Translations under genes and position numbers: made by a program
Shown here: in pieces, positions 8,645 to 17,690 of the stretch
How positions within the stretch are numbered: position 1 is the first letter of the stretch
Layout of the letters: each line of letters starts with the position of its first letter
The notes under the pieces: model-generated
What the model was told of the DNA's origin: nothing
Database searches by the model: none
Seen by the model: the letters and a program-made list of their open reading frames with translations, nothing else
Source of the DNA: Sphingomonadaceae bacterium
GTDB lineage: Bacteria; Pseudomonadota; Alphaproteobacteria; Sphingomonadales; Sphingomonadaceae
Assembly (NCBI GenBank): GCA_021300355.1
Contig: JAJTEF010000022.1
Coordinates: 1-40,411, forward strand
Length of the DNA: 40,411 nt
Direction: 5' to 3'

Positions 8645-9706
8645 CTAACGCGCGAATCCCTCTGGTTCTGGCCAGCCCTTTGCGTATGTCGCCATCACTT
8701 TGAATAACGCGCCCATGGATTCACGGGCAACAAGCCTATTACGCGCGTCGGAAATCTCCGTGGCCCGATCAGGATTAGCCTGCGCTAAGGTCATGGCGCG
8801 CTGATCAATCCCCAATCCTGACAACCAAGCACCCTGATCGCATGGCCCCGCAACATCGAGGCCAGATCTTTGTGCGCAGAGCGAAAGCGCATGGAAATCG
8901 ACATGCGCAGTCAAATCACAATGGCCCGGATCCGAAAATGGGTCCGCATATGTGTGATTTTGAACCGCCTGCAATGTGCTGCCCAGTGCTGGCTCAAGAT
9001 AACCATAATCAATGGTCAACATAACCCCGCCTTGGCCGGACAGTCGCGTGGAAAGCATGTCCATCACTAAAGCGGCATCCGGGCACGTTTCGTAAATACT
9101 TCCAACCGACGCCATGCGGAACTGTTTAGGAACTAGGGCGTCCGTGGAACGCGGACCCGGCATTGCGGCAAACCGCGCGCTATGATCGGGGACGACCACT
9201 CTCTCGTGCCAGCCAGCGTTCGTGGCAATCATCTGCGCGATGGGCAGCGCATCAAAGAATTCGTTAGCAACGATGAACAATGGCGCGTCGGTTGGCACCG
9301 TTTCCACATCATCATGGAACATAGCAAGGGGCACAGCCGCCAGCTGCTTTTCTCGCAAAACTCCGCTATTCTCGACAAAATGAACCTGTGGTTCAAATCC
9401 GAAACGCTTCATTGTGCGGAGCGCATCGGCAGCCAGCGTACCCCTGCCCGGCCCAAGTTCGACATAATAACATGGCGAAGGACGGCCACGCCGCAACCAG
9501 ATATCGCTCAGCCAAATCCCGATCATTTCGCCGAACATCTGGCTGATCTCAGGTGCCGTTATGAAGTCGCCATCGGCGCCCAAAGGGTCAGCGCGGCTAT
9601 AATATGCGGTGTTTGCCACGCGCATATATTCGGCAACACTGATTGGGCCAGACGCTTCAATGCGGTGTGTGAGGCGTTGGCTTGTCGTCTGCGTGTCAGG
9701 CGACAC
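8645..9706 (-). CDS. SAM-dependent methyltransferase, MidA/NDUFAF7 family
   Basis: Protein of 353 residues. The N-terminal [20 protein letters not shown] and [17 protein letters not shown] are hallmarks of the MidA/NDUFAF7 family, and the SAM-binding loop is [10 protein letters not shown] (82-91). Human NDUFAF7 dimethylates an arginine of the complex I subunit NDUFS2. The bacterial protein may act on NuoD, but that is inference. All recognisable motifs are present and the length is normal. The start codon overlaps the end of lgt by 11 bases, and the two genes form a minus-strand unit (lgt first). It converges with the Mla operon with only 15 bases between. Confidence 0.88.
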   Translation of the reverse strand: MSPDTQTTSQRLTHRIEASGPISVAEYMRVANTAYYSRADPLGADGDFITAPEISQMFGEMIGIWLSDIWLRRGRPSPCYYVELGPGRGTLAADALRTMKRFGFEPQVHFVENSGVLREKQLAAVPLAMFHDDVETVPTDAPLFIVANEFFDALPIAQMIATNAGWHERVVVPDHSARFAAMPGPRSTDALVPKQFRMASVGSIYETCPDAALVMDMLSTRLSGQGGVMLTIDYGYLEPALGSTLQAVQNHTYADPFSDPGHCDLTAHVDFHALSLCAQRSGLDVAGPCDQGAWLSGLGIDQRAMTLAQANPDRATEISDARNRLVARESMGALFKVMATYAKGWPEPEGFAR

Positions 9707-10541
9707 TGTTACGCTGCCTGCGAGCCCCTGCCGTGAATAAGAGGAACAAGCCGATTAGGATCATCGGGGTGGTCAACCACTGCCCCATGCTCAGGCCGCT
9801 TGCTTCGACCAGCCACTGTAACTGCTGGTCCGGTTCCCGGAAGAATTCGATCGTAAAGCGCGAAAGACCATAGATCACAGCCGCCATGCCACACAGAAAG
9901 CCCGGTTTGTAGCGTGCGTCGGTTTTCCAAAACAACGGCCACATGATCGCGGCCATCAAAAGCCCTTCGAGCCCAGCTTCATACAGCTGGCTTGGGTGCC
10001 GCGGCAAATCACCACCATTTGGAAACACGATGGCCCAAGGCACGTCCGTCACGCGGCCCCAAAGCTCGTCATTCACGAAATTTGCTAACCGGCCGAAGAA
10101 GAGGCCAAACGGGACGCAACATGCGAGATAATCACAAACCCGCAGGAATGAGATCTTATGCTTGCGCGCCAAAAGCCAGAGAGCAAAAATGATTCCAACC
10201 GCGCCGCCATGGAACGACATGCCACCTTCCCACAGCTTGAAGACATCTAACGGGTTCTGCAAAATCGATGGCTGATAGAACAAGATATAGCCCGTTCGTC
10301 CGCCCAATATGATGCCCAGCGGCGCGTATAAAATAATATCGTCTGCATGGTCACGCGACATCGGCGCGCCCGGCCGTGCCAGCAGTTTGAGCAAAAAGCC
10401 GTAGCCGAGCAAAATACCTACAAGATAGGCCAAGGAATACCAACGCAGCTGAAAGAAGCCTAGATCAAGCGCAACAGGGCCAACACCAAGGTCTGTGAAC
10501 TGAATATAGGTCGCTGCTGAAGCAATAATCTCGAATGACAC
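9696..10541 (-). CDS. lgt: Prolipoprotein diacylglyceryl transferase
   Basis: Inner-membrane enzyme of 281 residues that moves diacylglycerol from phosphatidylglycerol to the lipobox cysteine of prolipoproteins, the first step of lipoprotein maturation. The Lgt signature [13 protein letters not shown] (150-162) is intact, as are FHGGAVG (catalytic-region His111), [10 protein letters not shown] and HPSQLYEA. About seven hydrophobic segments are visible. It is the first gene of the minus-strand pair with the MidA-like methyltransferase and diverges from the acyl-CoA synthetase gene across 75 bases. The later enzyme of the pathway, lnt, is also in the window. Confidence 0.95.
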   Translation of the reverse strand: MSFEIIASAATYIQFTDLGVGPVALDLGFFQLRWYSLAYLVGILLGYGFLLKLLARPGAPMSRDHADDIILYAPLGIILGGRTGYILFYQPSILQNPLDVFKLWEGGMSFHGGAVGIIFALWLLARKHKISFLRVCDYLACCVPFGLFFGRLANFVNDELWGRVTDVPWAIVFPNGGDLPRHPSQLYEAGLEGLLMAAIMWPLFWKTDARYKPGFLCGMAAVIYGLSRFTIEFFREPDQQLQWLVEASGLSMGQWLTTPMILIGLFLLFTAGARRQRNSVA

Positions 10542-10616
10542 AGTTTTTCCTCAGGATATTTTGACTTTCCTATAGAGCGAAATAGAAGGTGCACAAAGAG
10601 TTTAGGAGAGAATCAC

Positions 10617-12314
10617 ATGCCGTCCCAATTGGACCTCGCGATCGACGCTACCATAAATCGTCTCATGACCGACGATGGCCCTTTAACGGTGACCTATGTT
10701 GAAAAATTTGGTGTGCAATTGCCCATGCTGGCAAAAGCACCGGGCAACATGGCCGACTATCTGGCATTTTTTTGCGCCACGCATGCGGACAAAGAATTTC
10801 TGGTAGATGGCGACATCCGGCTAAGCTTTGGCGAAACTTATGCCGCAGCGCGCGTACTGGCTGGCGGCTTAGTCGACGGGCACAAACTTCAAAAAGGCGA
10901 CAGGGTCGGGATCGCCGCGCGCAATTCGGCCAACTGGATTATTGCCTATATGGCGATCGTCATGGCCGGCGGCGTTGCAACTTTGCTCAACGGTTGGTGG
11001 CAAGGTGGCGAATTGGCCGAAGGTATCCGAATGGTCGGCTGTCGCTATGTCCTCGCCGATGAACAGCGCGCTGCGCGCTTGGCAGGGCATGACATTGGCG
11101 GTTGTGAGCTATTGATATTTGGTCATGACGGCGCACCGACGGAAGGCCTGTCTGTCTTGACATCAAAAGGTGGTAGCGCGGAAACACCGCTGCCCGCACT
11201 TGCCCCCACAGACAATGCGACGATTCTGTACACATCCGGTTCGACGGGTCAGTCCAAGGGCGCGGTATCCGACCACCGAGCCGTTGTTCAGGGCGCGATG
11301 AGTTATGTGGGCCAGACGCTCGTCTTTTTCGAGCTTCTTTCGTCCACTGGTCAGGCCATGCCAGCTCAGCCATCGGCGTTGGTCAACGTGCCATTGTTTC
11401 ACGTTACCGCCTCCATTCCACTGGTTCTGCAAAGCTTCGCCATTGGACGCAAGTTGGTACTAATGCCAAAATGGGATGCGGAAGAAGCGATGCGCATCAT
11501 CGAAAAGGAACGCATCAGCTATTTCGTTGGCGTTCCGTTGATGAGTATTGAACTTGCCACCCACCCGAACCGTCACAAATACGACCTTACGAGCTGCACG
11601 GCCTTCGCGGCTGGCGGCGCCCCACGCCCCGTGGATCATGTCAAAAAAATCCGTAAAGAAATGAGCTGGGGCTATCCGCTGCTGGGTTATGGCCTTACCG
11701 AGACGAACGGCGTGGGCTGCGGCAACTTCACCGATAACTATCTGGAAAAGCCCACCAGCACTGGACCAGCCACGAAGCCGTTGGTCGAAGTGCAAATGCT
11801 TGATGATGATGGAAATGTTCTTCCGCAAGGTGAACGCGGCGAAGTCGGTATTCGCACCATTGCGAATTTCAACGGCTATTGGAACAATGAACAATCTACG
11901 CGCGACGCATTTACCGCAGACGGATTCTTCCGGACCGGTGACATCGGTTATCTTGACGAAGACGGTTATCTGTTCATCGTAGACCGCAAAAAAGACATCA
12001 TCATCCGCGGCGGCGAAAACATCAGCTGCCCAGAAGTAGAAGCCGCCGGCTATGAACATGACTCGATTGTCGAGCTGTCCGTGTTTGGCATTGCCGATGA
12101 CAAATATGGGGAAGTTCCAGGCATCGTCTATCAGACGAAGGATGGGGTCGAGCTGACCGAGGATGAGCTCAAAGCGTTCCTTGCGCCGCGGCTAGCACCA
12201 TTCAAAATCCCGGCCCATTTCTGGCAAGTGGCGGAACCATTGCCGCGTCTGGGCACCCAGAAAATCGACCGCGTTGCTTTGCGCCGGGAATATAACGCAA
12301 AGGTTTCTGCTTGA
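10617..12314 (+). CDS. Class I adenylate-forming enzyme, probable long-chain acyl-CoA synthetase
   Basis: Protein of 565 residues of the AMP-binding superfamily. Core motif A3 is YTSGSTGQSKG (205-215), A5 is GYGLTETNG, A7/A8 are FFRTGDIGYLDEDG and DRKKDIIIRGGENI, and the A10 catalytic lysine is K549 in GTQKIDR. Such enzymes activate a carboxylate with ATP and usually load it onto CoA. The best guess is a FadD-like acyl-CoA ligase; the substrate cannot be set from sequence. The start is ATG 10617, with AGGAGAG about 7 bases upstream. It is followed after 37 bases by glnD on the same strand, but I see no functional link between the two. Confidence 0.88.
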   Translation: MPSQLDLAIDATINRLMTDDGPLTVTYVEKFGVQLPMLAKAPGNMADYLAFFCATHADKEFLVDGDIRLSFGETYAAARVLAGGLVDGHKLQKGDRVGIAARNSANWIIAYMAIVMAGGVATLLNGWWQGGELAEGIRMVGCRYVLADEQRAARLAGHDIGGCELLIFGHDGAPTEGLSVLTSKGGSAETPLPALAPTDNATILYTSGSTGQSKGAVSDHRAVVQGAMSYVGQTLVFFELLSSTGQAMPAQPSALVNVPLFHVTASIPLVLQSFAIGRKLVLMPKWDAEEAMRIIEKERISYFVGVPLMSIELATHPNRHKYDLTSCTAFAAGGAPRPVDHVKKIRKEMSWGYPLLGYGLTETNGVGCGNFTDNYLEKPTSTGPATKPLVEVQMLDDDGNVLPQGERGEVGIRTIANFNGYWNNEQSTRDAFTADGFFRTGDIGYLDEDGYLFIVDRKKDIIIRGGENISCPEVEAAGYEHDSIVELSVFGIADDKYGEVPGIVYQTKDGVELTEDELKAFLAPRLAPFKIPAHFWQVAEPLPRLGTQKIDRVALRREYNAKVSA

Positions 12315-12351
12315 TGCTGACATAAGGCGCGAACGCGCCTAGAGTGTCTGT

Positions 12352-15108
12352 ATGATTTCAGCGCCCGACCGGATTATAAAACAACGCGACATTATCGACA
12401 GGACTGCGCTTGCCGATAAAGTTGAGTCTATTGTCGCAGAGGTTGGTTCTCAGCGCTGCCGTCCGCAGCTCCTCGAGCTTTTGCAAGGCGCGTTGGCGGA
12501 CGGGCGCGCCGAAATCAAACGACGACTGGGTGAAAACCCGTCACAGGGTTACCGTGCGTCCGCAGAGCAAGCATTTCTGGTCGATCAGATTGTCCGGCTC
12601 ATTTACGACTATGTGACCGTTCACGCATATCCTGCAGCGAACCGGTCGGCATCGGAACGGATCGCTATCCTTGCTGTGGGCGGATATGGCCGCGGCGAGA
12701 TGGCACCACATAGCGACGTCGATATCGGGTTTGTTACCCCTTACAAAAGGAGCTCATGGACCGAACAAGTCGTCGAAGCGATTTTGTACCTTCTTTGGGA
12801 TCTCGGCCTGAAAGTTGGCCAATCCAGCCGGTCTTTGGATGAGACCGTAAAAATGGCGCAAGAAGATCTAACGATCCGTACCGCGCTTTTGGAAAGCAGG
12901 TTCGTTTGGGGCGATCGTGCCGTTTACGAAGAGGCGGCGTTACGCTTCTGGAACGAAGTGGTCGCAAATACGGCGCCCGATTTTGTGCGCTTAAAAATGG
13001 CGGAACGCGATGAACGGCACAAGCGCATGGGCGACAGCCGCTACGTTGTGGAGCCCAATATCAAAGACGGCAAAGGCGGCCTGCGGGATTTGCATACCTT
13101 GTATTGGATCGGGAAATATATCCACAAGGTCTCAACGGCATCTGATCTCGTCGATGTTGGGCTACTGTCAGTCGAAGAATATAACCGGTTCAGGAAAGCC
13201 GAAAACTTCCTGTGGTCCGTCCGTTGCCATATGCACAATATTACTGGCCGCGCAGAGGAACGGCTGACATTTGATTTGCAGCGCGAAGTGGCCGAACAGA
13301 TGCAGTTCGCTGACCGCCCCGGTCGTTCGGCGGTTGAGCGGTTCATGCATTATTATTTCTTGAATGCCAAAACCGTGGGCGACGTTACGGGCTTATTCTT
13401 GGCACATTTGGATGAGGCCATGGCTCAAAAAGGCCGCCGGTTCATTCCAAGTTTCAACCGCAAACCACGCAAGCTCAATGGCTTCCAACTCGACCGTGGT
13501 CGTTTGGCATTACCACATGATCAGTTTTTCGTCGAAGATCCCGTTCGGTTATTGGAAATTTTCCACCTCGCGGATTTGCATGGGCTGGAAATTCACCCTT
13601 TAGCCATGCGGACCGCGCAGCGCGACGCCCGGCTTGTAGATAAGACGGTCCAAAAGGACCCGCGGGCCAACGCACTCTTTCTAGATATTCTGACGTCACG
13701 TCGCGATCCGGAAACCGTATTGCGCTGGATGAACGAATCCACGATTTTTGGACGGTTCATTCCCGATTTCCGCCGCGTAGTCGCGCAAATGCAGTTCGAC
13801 ATGTACCATCATTATACCGTCGACGAACACTCGATCCGCGCCATTGGGCTATTGGCGAACATCGAAAGCGGAAAGCTGAAACAGGATCACCCGCTTTCGG
13901 CTGCGATAATGCGGAATATCGTCAGCAGAAGGGTATTGTATGTCGCAACCTTGCTGCACGATATTGCAAAGGGACGCGGCGGCGACCACAGCGTTTTAGG
14001 CGCTCAGGTCGCGGAAACATTATGCCCGCGACTAGGTTTATCAGCGGCAGAGACTGAGACAGTCGCGTGGTTGGTTCGCCACCATTTGTTGATGTCCGCA
14101 ACATCGTTCAAACGTGACCTTGCCGACTTCAAAACAATATTAGATTTTGCGCAGGCGGTTCAGTCGCCTGAACGGTTGAAATTGCTGCTGGTCTTGACGG
14201 TGGTGGACATTCGCGCCGTTGGTCCGGGCGTCTGGAACAGTTGGAAGCGCCAATTATTATCCGATCTTTTCGAAGCCACTGAAGAAGTGCTGCGGCTTGG
14301 TCACAAGCAACGTGGCCGCGACGAACGCATCGCGTCGAAAAAGTCGAAGCTCGGGTCAGCCTTGCAGTTGTCTCCTGAAAAATTTGCGCATTTCGCAAAG
14401 ACGTTACCCGACGCCTATTGGATAGCCGAGCCAGACGACATCATTGAGCGCAATGCACGGCATCTCTTGACAAATGAAGGCACTGAGCTTGCCATTGATG
14501 CCTGCTATTACCCTGACCGAGGGGCAACGCTCGTCACGGTGTTCGCGGCCGATCATCCCGGCTTATTTTATCGGATTGCAGGTGCAATTCACTTGGCGGG
14601 CGGAAACATCATCGATGCACGGATCCACACAAGCAGCGACGGCATGGCGATCGATAATTTCCTCATTCAAGATCCGCTCGGCCGTCCATTTCGCGAGCAG
14701 GGTCAATTGGACCGCTTGGCGCGCAATATCGAAGACGCATTGACCAACCGTGCAAAGTTGATGACCCAACTGGATGCCAAGCCCAAGGCTCTCCGGCGTG
14801 CCGACGCATTTAAAATTGCGCCTTCGGTGCTGATCGATAATCAGGCTTCTAACCGCTTCACCGTTGTAGAAGTAAATGCGCTGGACCGGCCGGCATTGCT
14901 GAACAATTTGGCATTAGCTTTGTTCGAGTCAAAGGTAACATTGCACAGTGCGCATATCGCAACCTATGGCGAACGCGCAGTAGATACATTCTATGCGACA
15001 GATCTTTTCGGTGCAAAAATCGAAAGCAAGACCAAGTTGAAATCATTGGAAACAAGGCTGCTTGAGGCGGCCACTGTCCGTGCCCGGGTAAAAACCAAAG
15101 CTGCGTAA
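12352..15108 (+). CDS. glnD: Bifunctional [protein-PII] uridylyltransferase/uridylyl-removing enzyme
   Basis: Cytoplasmic nitrogen sensor of 918 residues. The nucleotidyltransferase motif GGYGRGE (110-116) with SDVD (121-124) supplies the uridylylation metal site. An HD domain with LLHDIAKGRGGDHS (near residue 535) removes UMP from PII. Two ACT domains end the protein: the first around LVTVFAADHPGLFYRIAGAI, the second around FTVVEVNALDRPALLNNLAL; these bind glutamine. The enzyme uridylylates PII proteins when glutamine is low and reverses this when it is high. All domains look intact and the length is usual for alphaproteobacteria. It has no strong Shine-Dalgarno sequence before ATG 12352. 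No PII gene lies nearby. Confidence 0.96.
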   Translation: MISAPDRIIKQRDIIDRTALADKVESIVAEVGSQRCRPQLLELLQGALADGRAEIKRRLGENPSQGYRASAEQAFLVDQIVRLIYDYVTVHAYPAANRSASERIAILAVGGYGRGEMAPHSDVDIGFVTPYKRSSWTEQVVEAILYLLWDLGLKVGQSSRSLDETVKMAQEDLTIRTALLESRFVWGDRAVYEEAALRFWNEVVANTAPDFVRLKMAERDERHKRMGDSRYVVEPNIKDGKGGLRDLHTLYWIGKYIHKVSTASDLVDVGLLSVEEYNRFRKAENFLWSVRCHMHNITGRAEERLTFDLQREVAEQMQFADRPGRSAVERFMHYYFLNAKTVGDVTGLFLAHLDEAMAQKGRRFIPSFNRKPRKLNGFQLDRGRLALPHDQFFVEDPVRLLEIFHLADLHGLEIHPLAMRTAQRDARLVDKTVQKDPRANALFLDILTSRRDPETVLRWMNESTIFGRFIPDFRRVVAQMQFDMYHHYTVDEHSIRAIGLLANIESGKLKQDHPLSAAIMRNIVSRRVLYVATLLHDIAKGRGGDHSVLGAQVAETLCPRLGLSAAETETVAWLVRHHLLMSATSFKRDLADFKTILDFAQAVQSPERLKLLLVLTVVDIRAVGPGVWNSWKRQLLSDLFEATEEVLRLGHKQRGRDERIASKKSKLGSALQLSPEKFAHFAKTLPDAYWIAEPDDIIERNARHLLTNEGTELAIDACYYPDRGATLVTVFAADHPGLFYRIAGAIHLAGGNIIDARIHTSSDGMAIDNFLIQDPLGRPFREQGQLDRLARNIEDALTNRAKLMTQLDAKPKALRRADAFKIAPSVLIDNQASNRFTVVEVNALDRPALLNNLALALFESKVTLHSAHIATYGERAVDTFYATDLFGAKIESKTKLKSLETRLLEAATVRARVKTKAA

Positions 15109-15148
15109 GAACGCAGACCTTTCGGCTGCATCAATTAACGACATAAAA

Positions 15149-15174
15149 AAAGGCCAGTCTTTCGACCGGCCTTT
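15149..15174. terminator. Bidirectional intrinsic terminator between glnD and ompA
   Basis: Two 11-base arms (AAAGGCCAGTC at 15149-15159 and GACCGGCCTTT at 15164-15174) pair with a single A/C mismatch around a 4-base loop TTTC. The plus strand continues with TCTTTT and the minus strand with a run of seven T (from the A-run at 15145-15151), so the hairpin can end both convergent transcripts. Confidence 0.88.
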
Positions 15175-15200
15175 CTTTTAACATATTCGTCCGTTCGGAA

Positions 15201-16316
15201 TTACATTCCCGAATTTGGACCGTAGGTAACTTCAACGCGACGGTTTTGCGGTTCACGCTCACCATCTGCAGTCTGAACCAATGGTGCAGTTTCACCGAAT
15301 GCTTCGGTTGCAATTGCACCGCCGGCAACGCCCTTGGACTCAAGGTACGAACGCACAGTGGTGTTACGACGCTCGGAGAGGCCCACGTTGTACTTTGCGC
15401 TACCCGACTTATCGGCGTGACCAGCAAGCATAACCTTCGCAGTGCCACAGTTCGAATATTGAGCAACAGCGTTGTCCAGAACCGATGCTGCGTCAGGACG
15501 CAAGTTCGACTGATCCCAATCGAAGAATACTATATAAGGACCGGTGTTGCACACTGGCGCTGGTGGCGGCGGTGGTGGAGCTGGTGGCGCCACATATGGT
15601 GGCGGTGGTGGCGGTGCCGCAACTTCAACTGGTGCAGGTGCACCGCCGAAGTTGTAGACCAGGCTTGCCATGACGCTGTGCGAACGGAAGCGCGTGTCAA
15701 CAGCACGGCCAAGACGGTCAACAAGACCAACCTTGTTTGCGTTGAAGAAACGGTACTTCAGACCGACGTCCCAGCTATCGCTGAGTGGCGTACGGATGCC
15801 CGCAAGAGCCTGCCATGCCAAACCAGTGTCTGAATCGTCGAGGAACGCTGGAGCAGCGACAGTAGCCGACACATCAACACGTGCAACGCCAACGCCGCCG
15901 CCGACAAAGCCCTGAAGGCCATCATCGTCGCCGAAATCCAAAAGACCATTGACCATGAAGCTCAATGCGCTTGCATCGCCATCAAGCTTATACGAACCGC
16001 TACGTGCGAGTGCAGATGTTGCGCCGCTCGTCATCTGAGGCGTCTGGCTGCTGAATGCAGTTACATTCACCTGACGATAGGAAACTTCTGATTCAAGACG
16101 GAAACCGCCGAAATCATAGCCGACTAAGCCGCCGAAATCATAACCATTTTTTGTGTCAACCGACGCAGCATTGTCCAATGTGCCGATATCCAAAGCCAAG
16201 TCTTCGACTATCATGGCACCGCCATCGACTCCAACATACCACTGGTCGTCGCGGGCCAAGGCCGGTGATGCCAGAGCAGTAGAAGCGAGAACCAAACCTA
16301 TGGCTAACTTACGCAT
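15201..16316 (-). CDS. OmpA-family outer-membrane protein
   Basis: Outer-membrane protein of 371 residues. A signal peptide ends at ALA (residues 19-21). A beta-barrel of about 200 residues follows, with alternating patterns such as WYVGVDGGAM and VMASLVYNFGG. Then comes a proline-rich linker (about 226-255) and an OmpA-C peptidoglycan-binding domain (257-371) with FFDWDQSNLRPDA, AGHADKSG and EPQNRRVEV. OmpA-C binds diaminopimelate in peptidoglycan and so tethers the outer membrane. I chose ATG 16316 over the upstream ATG 16391 because it begins the signal peptide and has AAGGGGA 4-10 bases upstream on the minus strand. A minus-strand TATAAT (16350-16355) could be its -10. It is expected to be highly expressed. 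Confidence 0.92.
   Translation of the reverse strand: MRKLAIGLVLASTALASPALARDDQWYVGVDGGAMIVEDLALDIGTLDNAASVDTKNGYDFGGLVGYDFGGFRLESEVSYRQVNVTAFSSQTPQMTSGATSALARSGSYKLDGDASALSFMVNGLLDFGDDDGLQGFVGGGVGVARVDVSATVAAPAFLDDSDTGLAWQALAGIRTPLSDSWDVGLKYRFFNANKVGLVDRLGRAVDTRFRSHSVMASLVYNFGGAPAPVEVAAPPPPPPYVAPPAPPPPPPAPVCNTGPYIVFFDWDQSNLRPDAASVLDNAVAQYSNCGTAKVMLAGHADKSGSAKYNVGLSERRNTTVRSYLESKGVAGGAIATEAFGETAPLVQTADGEREPQNRRVEVTYGPNSGM
15555..15620 (-). repeat. Low-complexity GGT/GGC run encoding the OmpA proline linker
   Basis: On the plus strand this is a near-uninterrupted run of GGN triplets that encodes polyproline on the minus strand (two runs of about six prolines separated by PYVAPPA). It is an in-frame linker, not an independent element. 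Such runs can change length by slippage. Confidence 0.75.
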
Positions 16317-16349
16317 CAACTTTCCCCTTTTTCTATCTTTAGGAACGAA

Positions 16350-16355
16350 ATTATA
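16350..16355 (-). promoter_or_regulatory. Candidate -10 element for ompA
   Basis: Read on the minus strand this is a perfect TATAAT, about 34 bases before the OmpA start codon. The hexamer at the -35 distance (ACAGAA) is poor, so the assignment rests on the -10 alone. Confidence 0.4.
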
Positions 16356-16475
16356 AAATGTAGTTCTATCGGTTCTGTTCCATCGAAGCAAGTCGCTATG
16401 TCCGCATACTGTTGCTAAAATGTCGCCATTACGCGCATTTTATCCGAATACTGGCCGTATTTGCGATGCGGCCGC

Positions 16476-16916
16476 TCAAGGCGTCAATATGCCTATCAGC
16501 CTGAAATACTGTAACATCGCACTGAGTGTCGCACGCGCTTCAGTATCGACCACTGCCCGGCCAGACGGGTTTGCGATAATTGGTCCGCTACGCCAAACGC
16601 CTCCGGTATAAATGCTATCACGACCATTGGACCTGTTCCAAAGCCGCATCCCATCATGGGCAATCAGATAGCGCCAGTCACCACCTATCCATATCGCAAT
16701 TTGGCCAGACTTATTAGCCCATAGACCGGTCGCGCCTGAACCCACCAACCAGCATTTGCCAATATCGCTGTCGGTTAAGGCTGGCGCCGTCAATGCAATA
16801 CCCGCCGCTCTGGCCGAGGCCGCCACATTTGCGGTTTCGGCCAAATGGTTGAGGAAAAGACGCCGGGTGCGCGCATTCAAACGGGTGTCGGGCACGCTTA
16901 TTTTATCTTTCGTCAT
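16476..16916 (-). CDS. Chimeric protein: phage-type HTH-like N-terminus joined to a truncated DUF2793 domain
   Basis: Protein of 146 residues. Residues about 10-40 (RLNARTRRLFLNHLAETANV, then AASARAAG) look like the helix-turn-helix head of small-terminase-like or related phage proteins. From about residue 42 it changes to a DUF2793-type C-terminal half: CWLVGSGATGLWANKSGQI, WRYLIAHDGMRLW, and an end like PSGRAVVDTEARATLSAML. DUF2793 proteins occur in alphaproteobacterial phages and gene transfer agents and normally begin with a QAQKxxxxNEAL-like segment, which is missing here. The start is ATG 16916, fixed by a strong TTAGGAGG (16923-16930) 6 bases away; upstream in-frame ATG 16982 would put a terminator hairpin inside the coding region. 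No other phage gene is near. Function unknown; probably a remnant, though its translation signals are excellent. Confidence 0.7.
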   Translation of the reverse strand: MTKDKISVPDTRLNARTRRLFLNHLAETANVAASARAAGIALTAPALTDSDIGKCWLVGSGATGLWANKSGQIAIWIGGDWRYLIAHDGMRLWNRSNGRDSIYTGGVWRSGPIIANPSGRAVVDTEARATLSAMLQYFRLIGILTP

Positions 16917-16922
16917 CGCCAA

Positions 16923-16930
16923 CCTCCTAA
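16923..16930 (-). promoter_or_regulatory. Strong ribosome binding site deciding the 16916 start
   Basis: The minus strand reads TTAGGAGG, then 6 bases to ATG 16916. It is among the best Shine-Dalgarno matches in the window and sits immediately after the T-run of the hairpin at 16934-16967. Confidence 0.85.
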
Positions 16931-16933
16931 TCC

Positions 16934-16967
16934 CAAAGAAAAAGGGCCGAAGATCGCTCTTCAGCCC
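16934..16967 (-). terminator. Intrinsic terminator-like hairpin in the leader of the HTH/DUF2793 gene (attenuator or sRNA end)
   Basis: On the minus strand GGGCTGAAGA pairs with TCTTCGGCCC (10 base pairs, one G-T wobble) around loop GCGA and is followed at once by TTTTTCTTTG. It therefore has all parts of a Rho-independent terminator. It lies just 3 bases before the ribosome binding site of the 16916 gene, with no annotated minus-strand gene upstream of it. It either attenuates that gene or ends a short RNA. Confidence 0.75.
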
Positions 16968-17024
16968 GTGATATTTTCGCAAAAACGCCTCAGCGCCGCC
17001 AATCGCAATTTTCGACTATGCCCT

Positions 17025-17053
17025 ACACTAACCAAATAACGTTACGATGTCAA
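17025..17053 (-). promoter_or_regulatory. Candidate minus-strand promoter for the leader/short RNA
   Basis: On the minus strand TTGACA (17048-17053) is followed after 17 bases by TAGTGT (17025-17030). The -35 is perfect and the -10 matches only three of six positions. A transcript from here to the terminator would be about 80 bases long. Confidence 0.35.
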
Positions 17054-17073
17054 TATATTTTTACCTATTTGGT

Positions 17074-17079
17074 TATAAT
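17074..17079 (+). promoter_or_regulatory. Candidate -10 element for the pseudouridine synthase gene
   Basis: A perfect TATAAT 57 bases before the start at 17136, without a clear -35 at the right distance. It would place divergent promoters back to back with the minus-strand candidate at 17025-17053. Confidence 0.35.
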
Positions 17080-17135
17080 TCTGCGCACCGACAAGATGAT
17101 TTCCCCTTTTCTGCCGCCTTCGCTAAGGGACGGGG

Positions 17136-17681
17136 ATGTCGCGCGTCATTCTGTTCAACAAACCTTTTGGCGTCTTGCCGCAATTTACCGACACGGGAAC
17201 CGCCGGTTCGCCGCGCCCGACCTTGTCCGACTTTATCGACGTGCCCGGGGTCTATCCCGCGGGCCGGTTGGATATGGACAGCGAAGGGCTGATGATCCTG
17301 ACGGACGACGGGCGGTTGCAGGCGCGCATTTCCGATCCGCGGTACAAGCTGCCCAAAATCTACCGCGTTCAGGTTGAGGGCACGGTCTCCGATGATGCCC
17401 TCCTCCAATTGCGGCGCGGTGTGCAGTTGAGGGACGGGGTGACTTTACCCGCAGAGGCAGACCGCATTGCCGACCCGCAGCTTTGGCCGCGCGATCCGCC
17501 CATCCGCGTCCGCCAGACCGTGCCCGACAGCTGGATACAGCTTATCATCCGCGAAGGCCGCAACCGGCAAGTGCGCCGCATGACCGCCGCGGTTGGCCAC
17601 CCGACATTGCGGCTGGTGCGCCACGGCGTTGGCGACTGGACGCTGGATGATCTTGCCCCCGGCAGCTGGCGCGAGGTCTGA
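17136..17681 (+). CDS. rluE: 23S rRNA pseudouridine synthase, RluE/RsuA type
   Basis: Protein of 181 residues that isomerises a uridine in ribosomal RNA. The catalytic aspartate is D46 in [15 protein letters not shown]. Other family elements are [11 protein letters not shown] at the start, KIYRVQVEG, and [20 protein letters not shown]. It lacks the N-terminal S4 domain of RsuA and RluB, which points to RluE (E. coli U2457 in 23S RNA). Start ATG 17136 has AAGGGACGGGGA upstream. The gene converges with the small Cys/His gene across 9 bases. Confidence 0.88.
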   Translation: MSRVILFNKPFGVLPQFTDTGTAGSPRPTLSDFIDVPGVYPAGRLDMDSEGLMILTDDGRLQARISDPRYKLPKIYRVQVEGTVSDDALLQLRRGVQLRDGVTLPAEADRIADPQLWPRDPPIRVRQTVPDSWIQLIIREGRNRQVRRMTAAVGHPTLRLVRHGVGDWTLDDLAPGSWREV

Positions 17682-17690
17682 CGCAGCGGT

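Noticed and set aside
15555-15620. Minisatellite-like GGN repeat as an independent element
   Set aside because: It is in frame and encodes the proline linker of OmpA, a common feature of this family.
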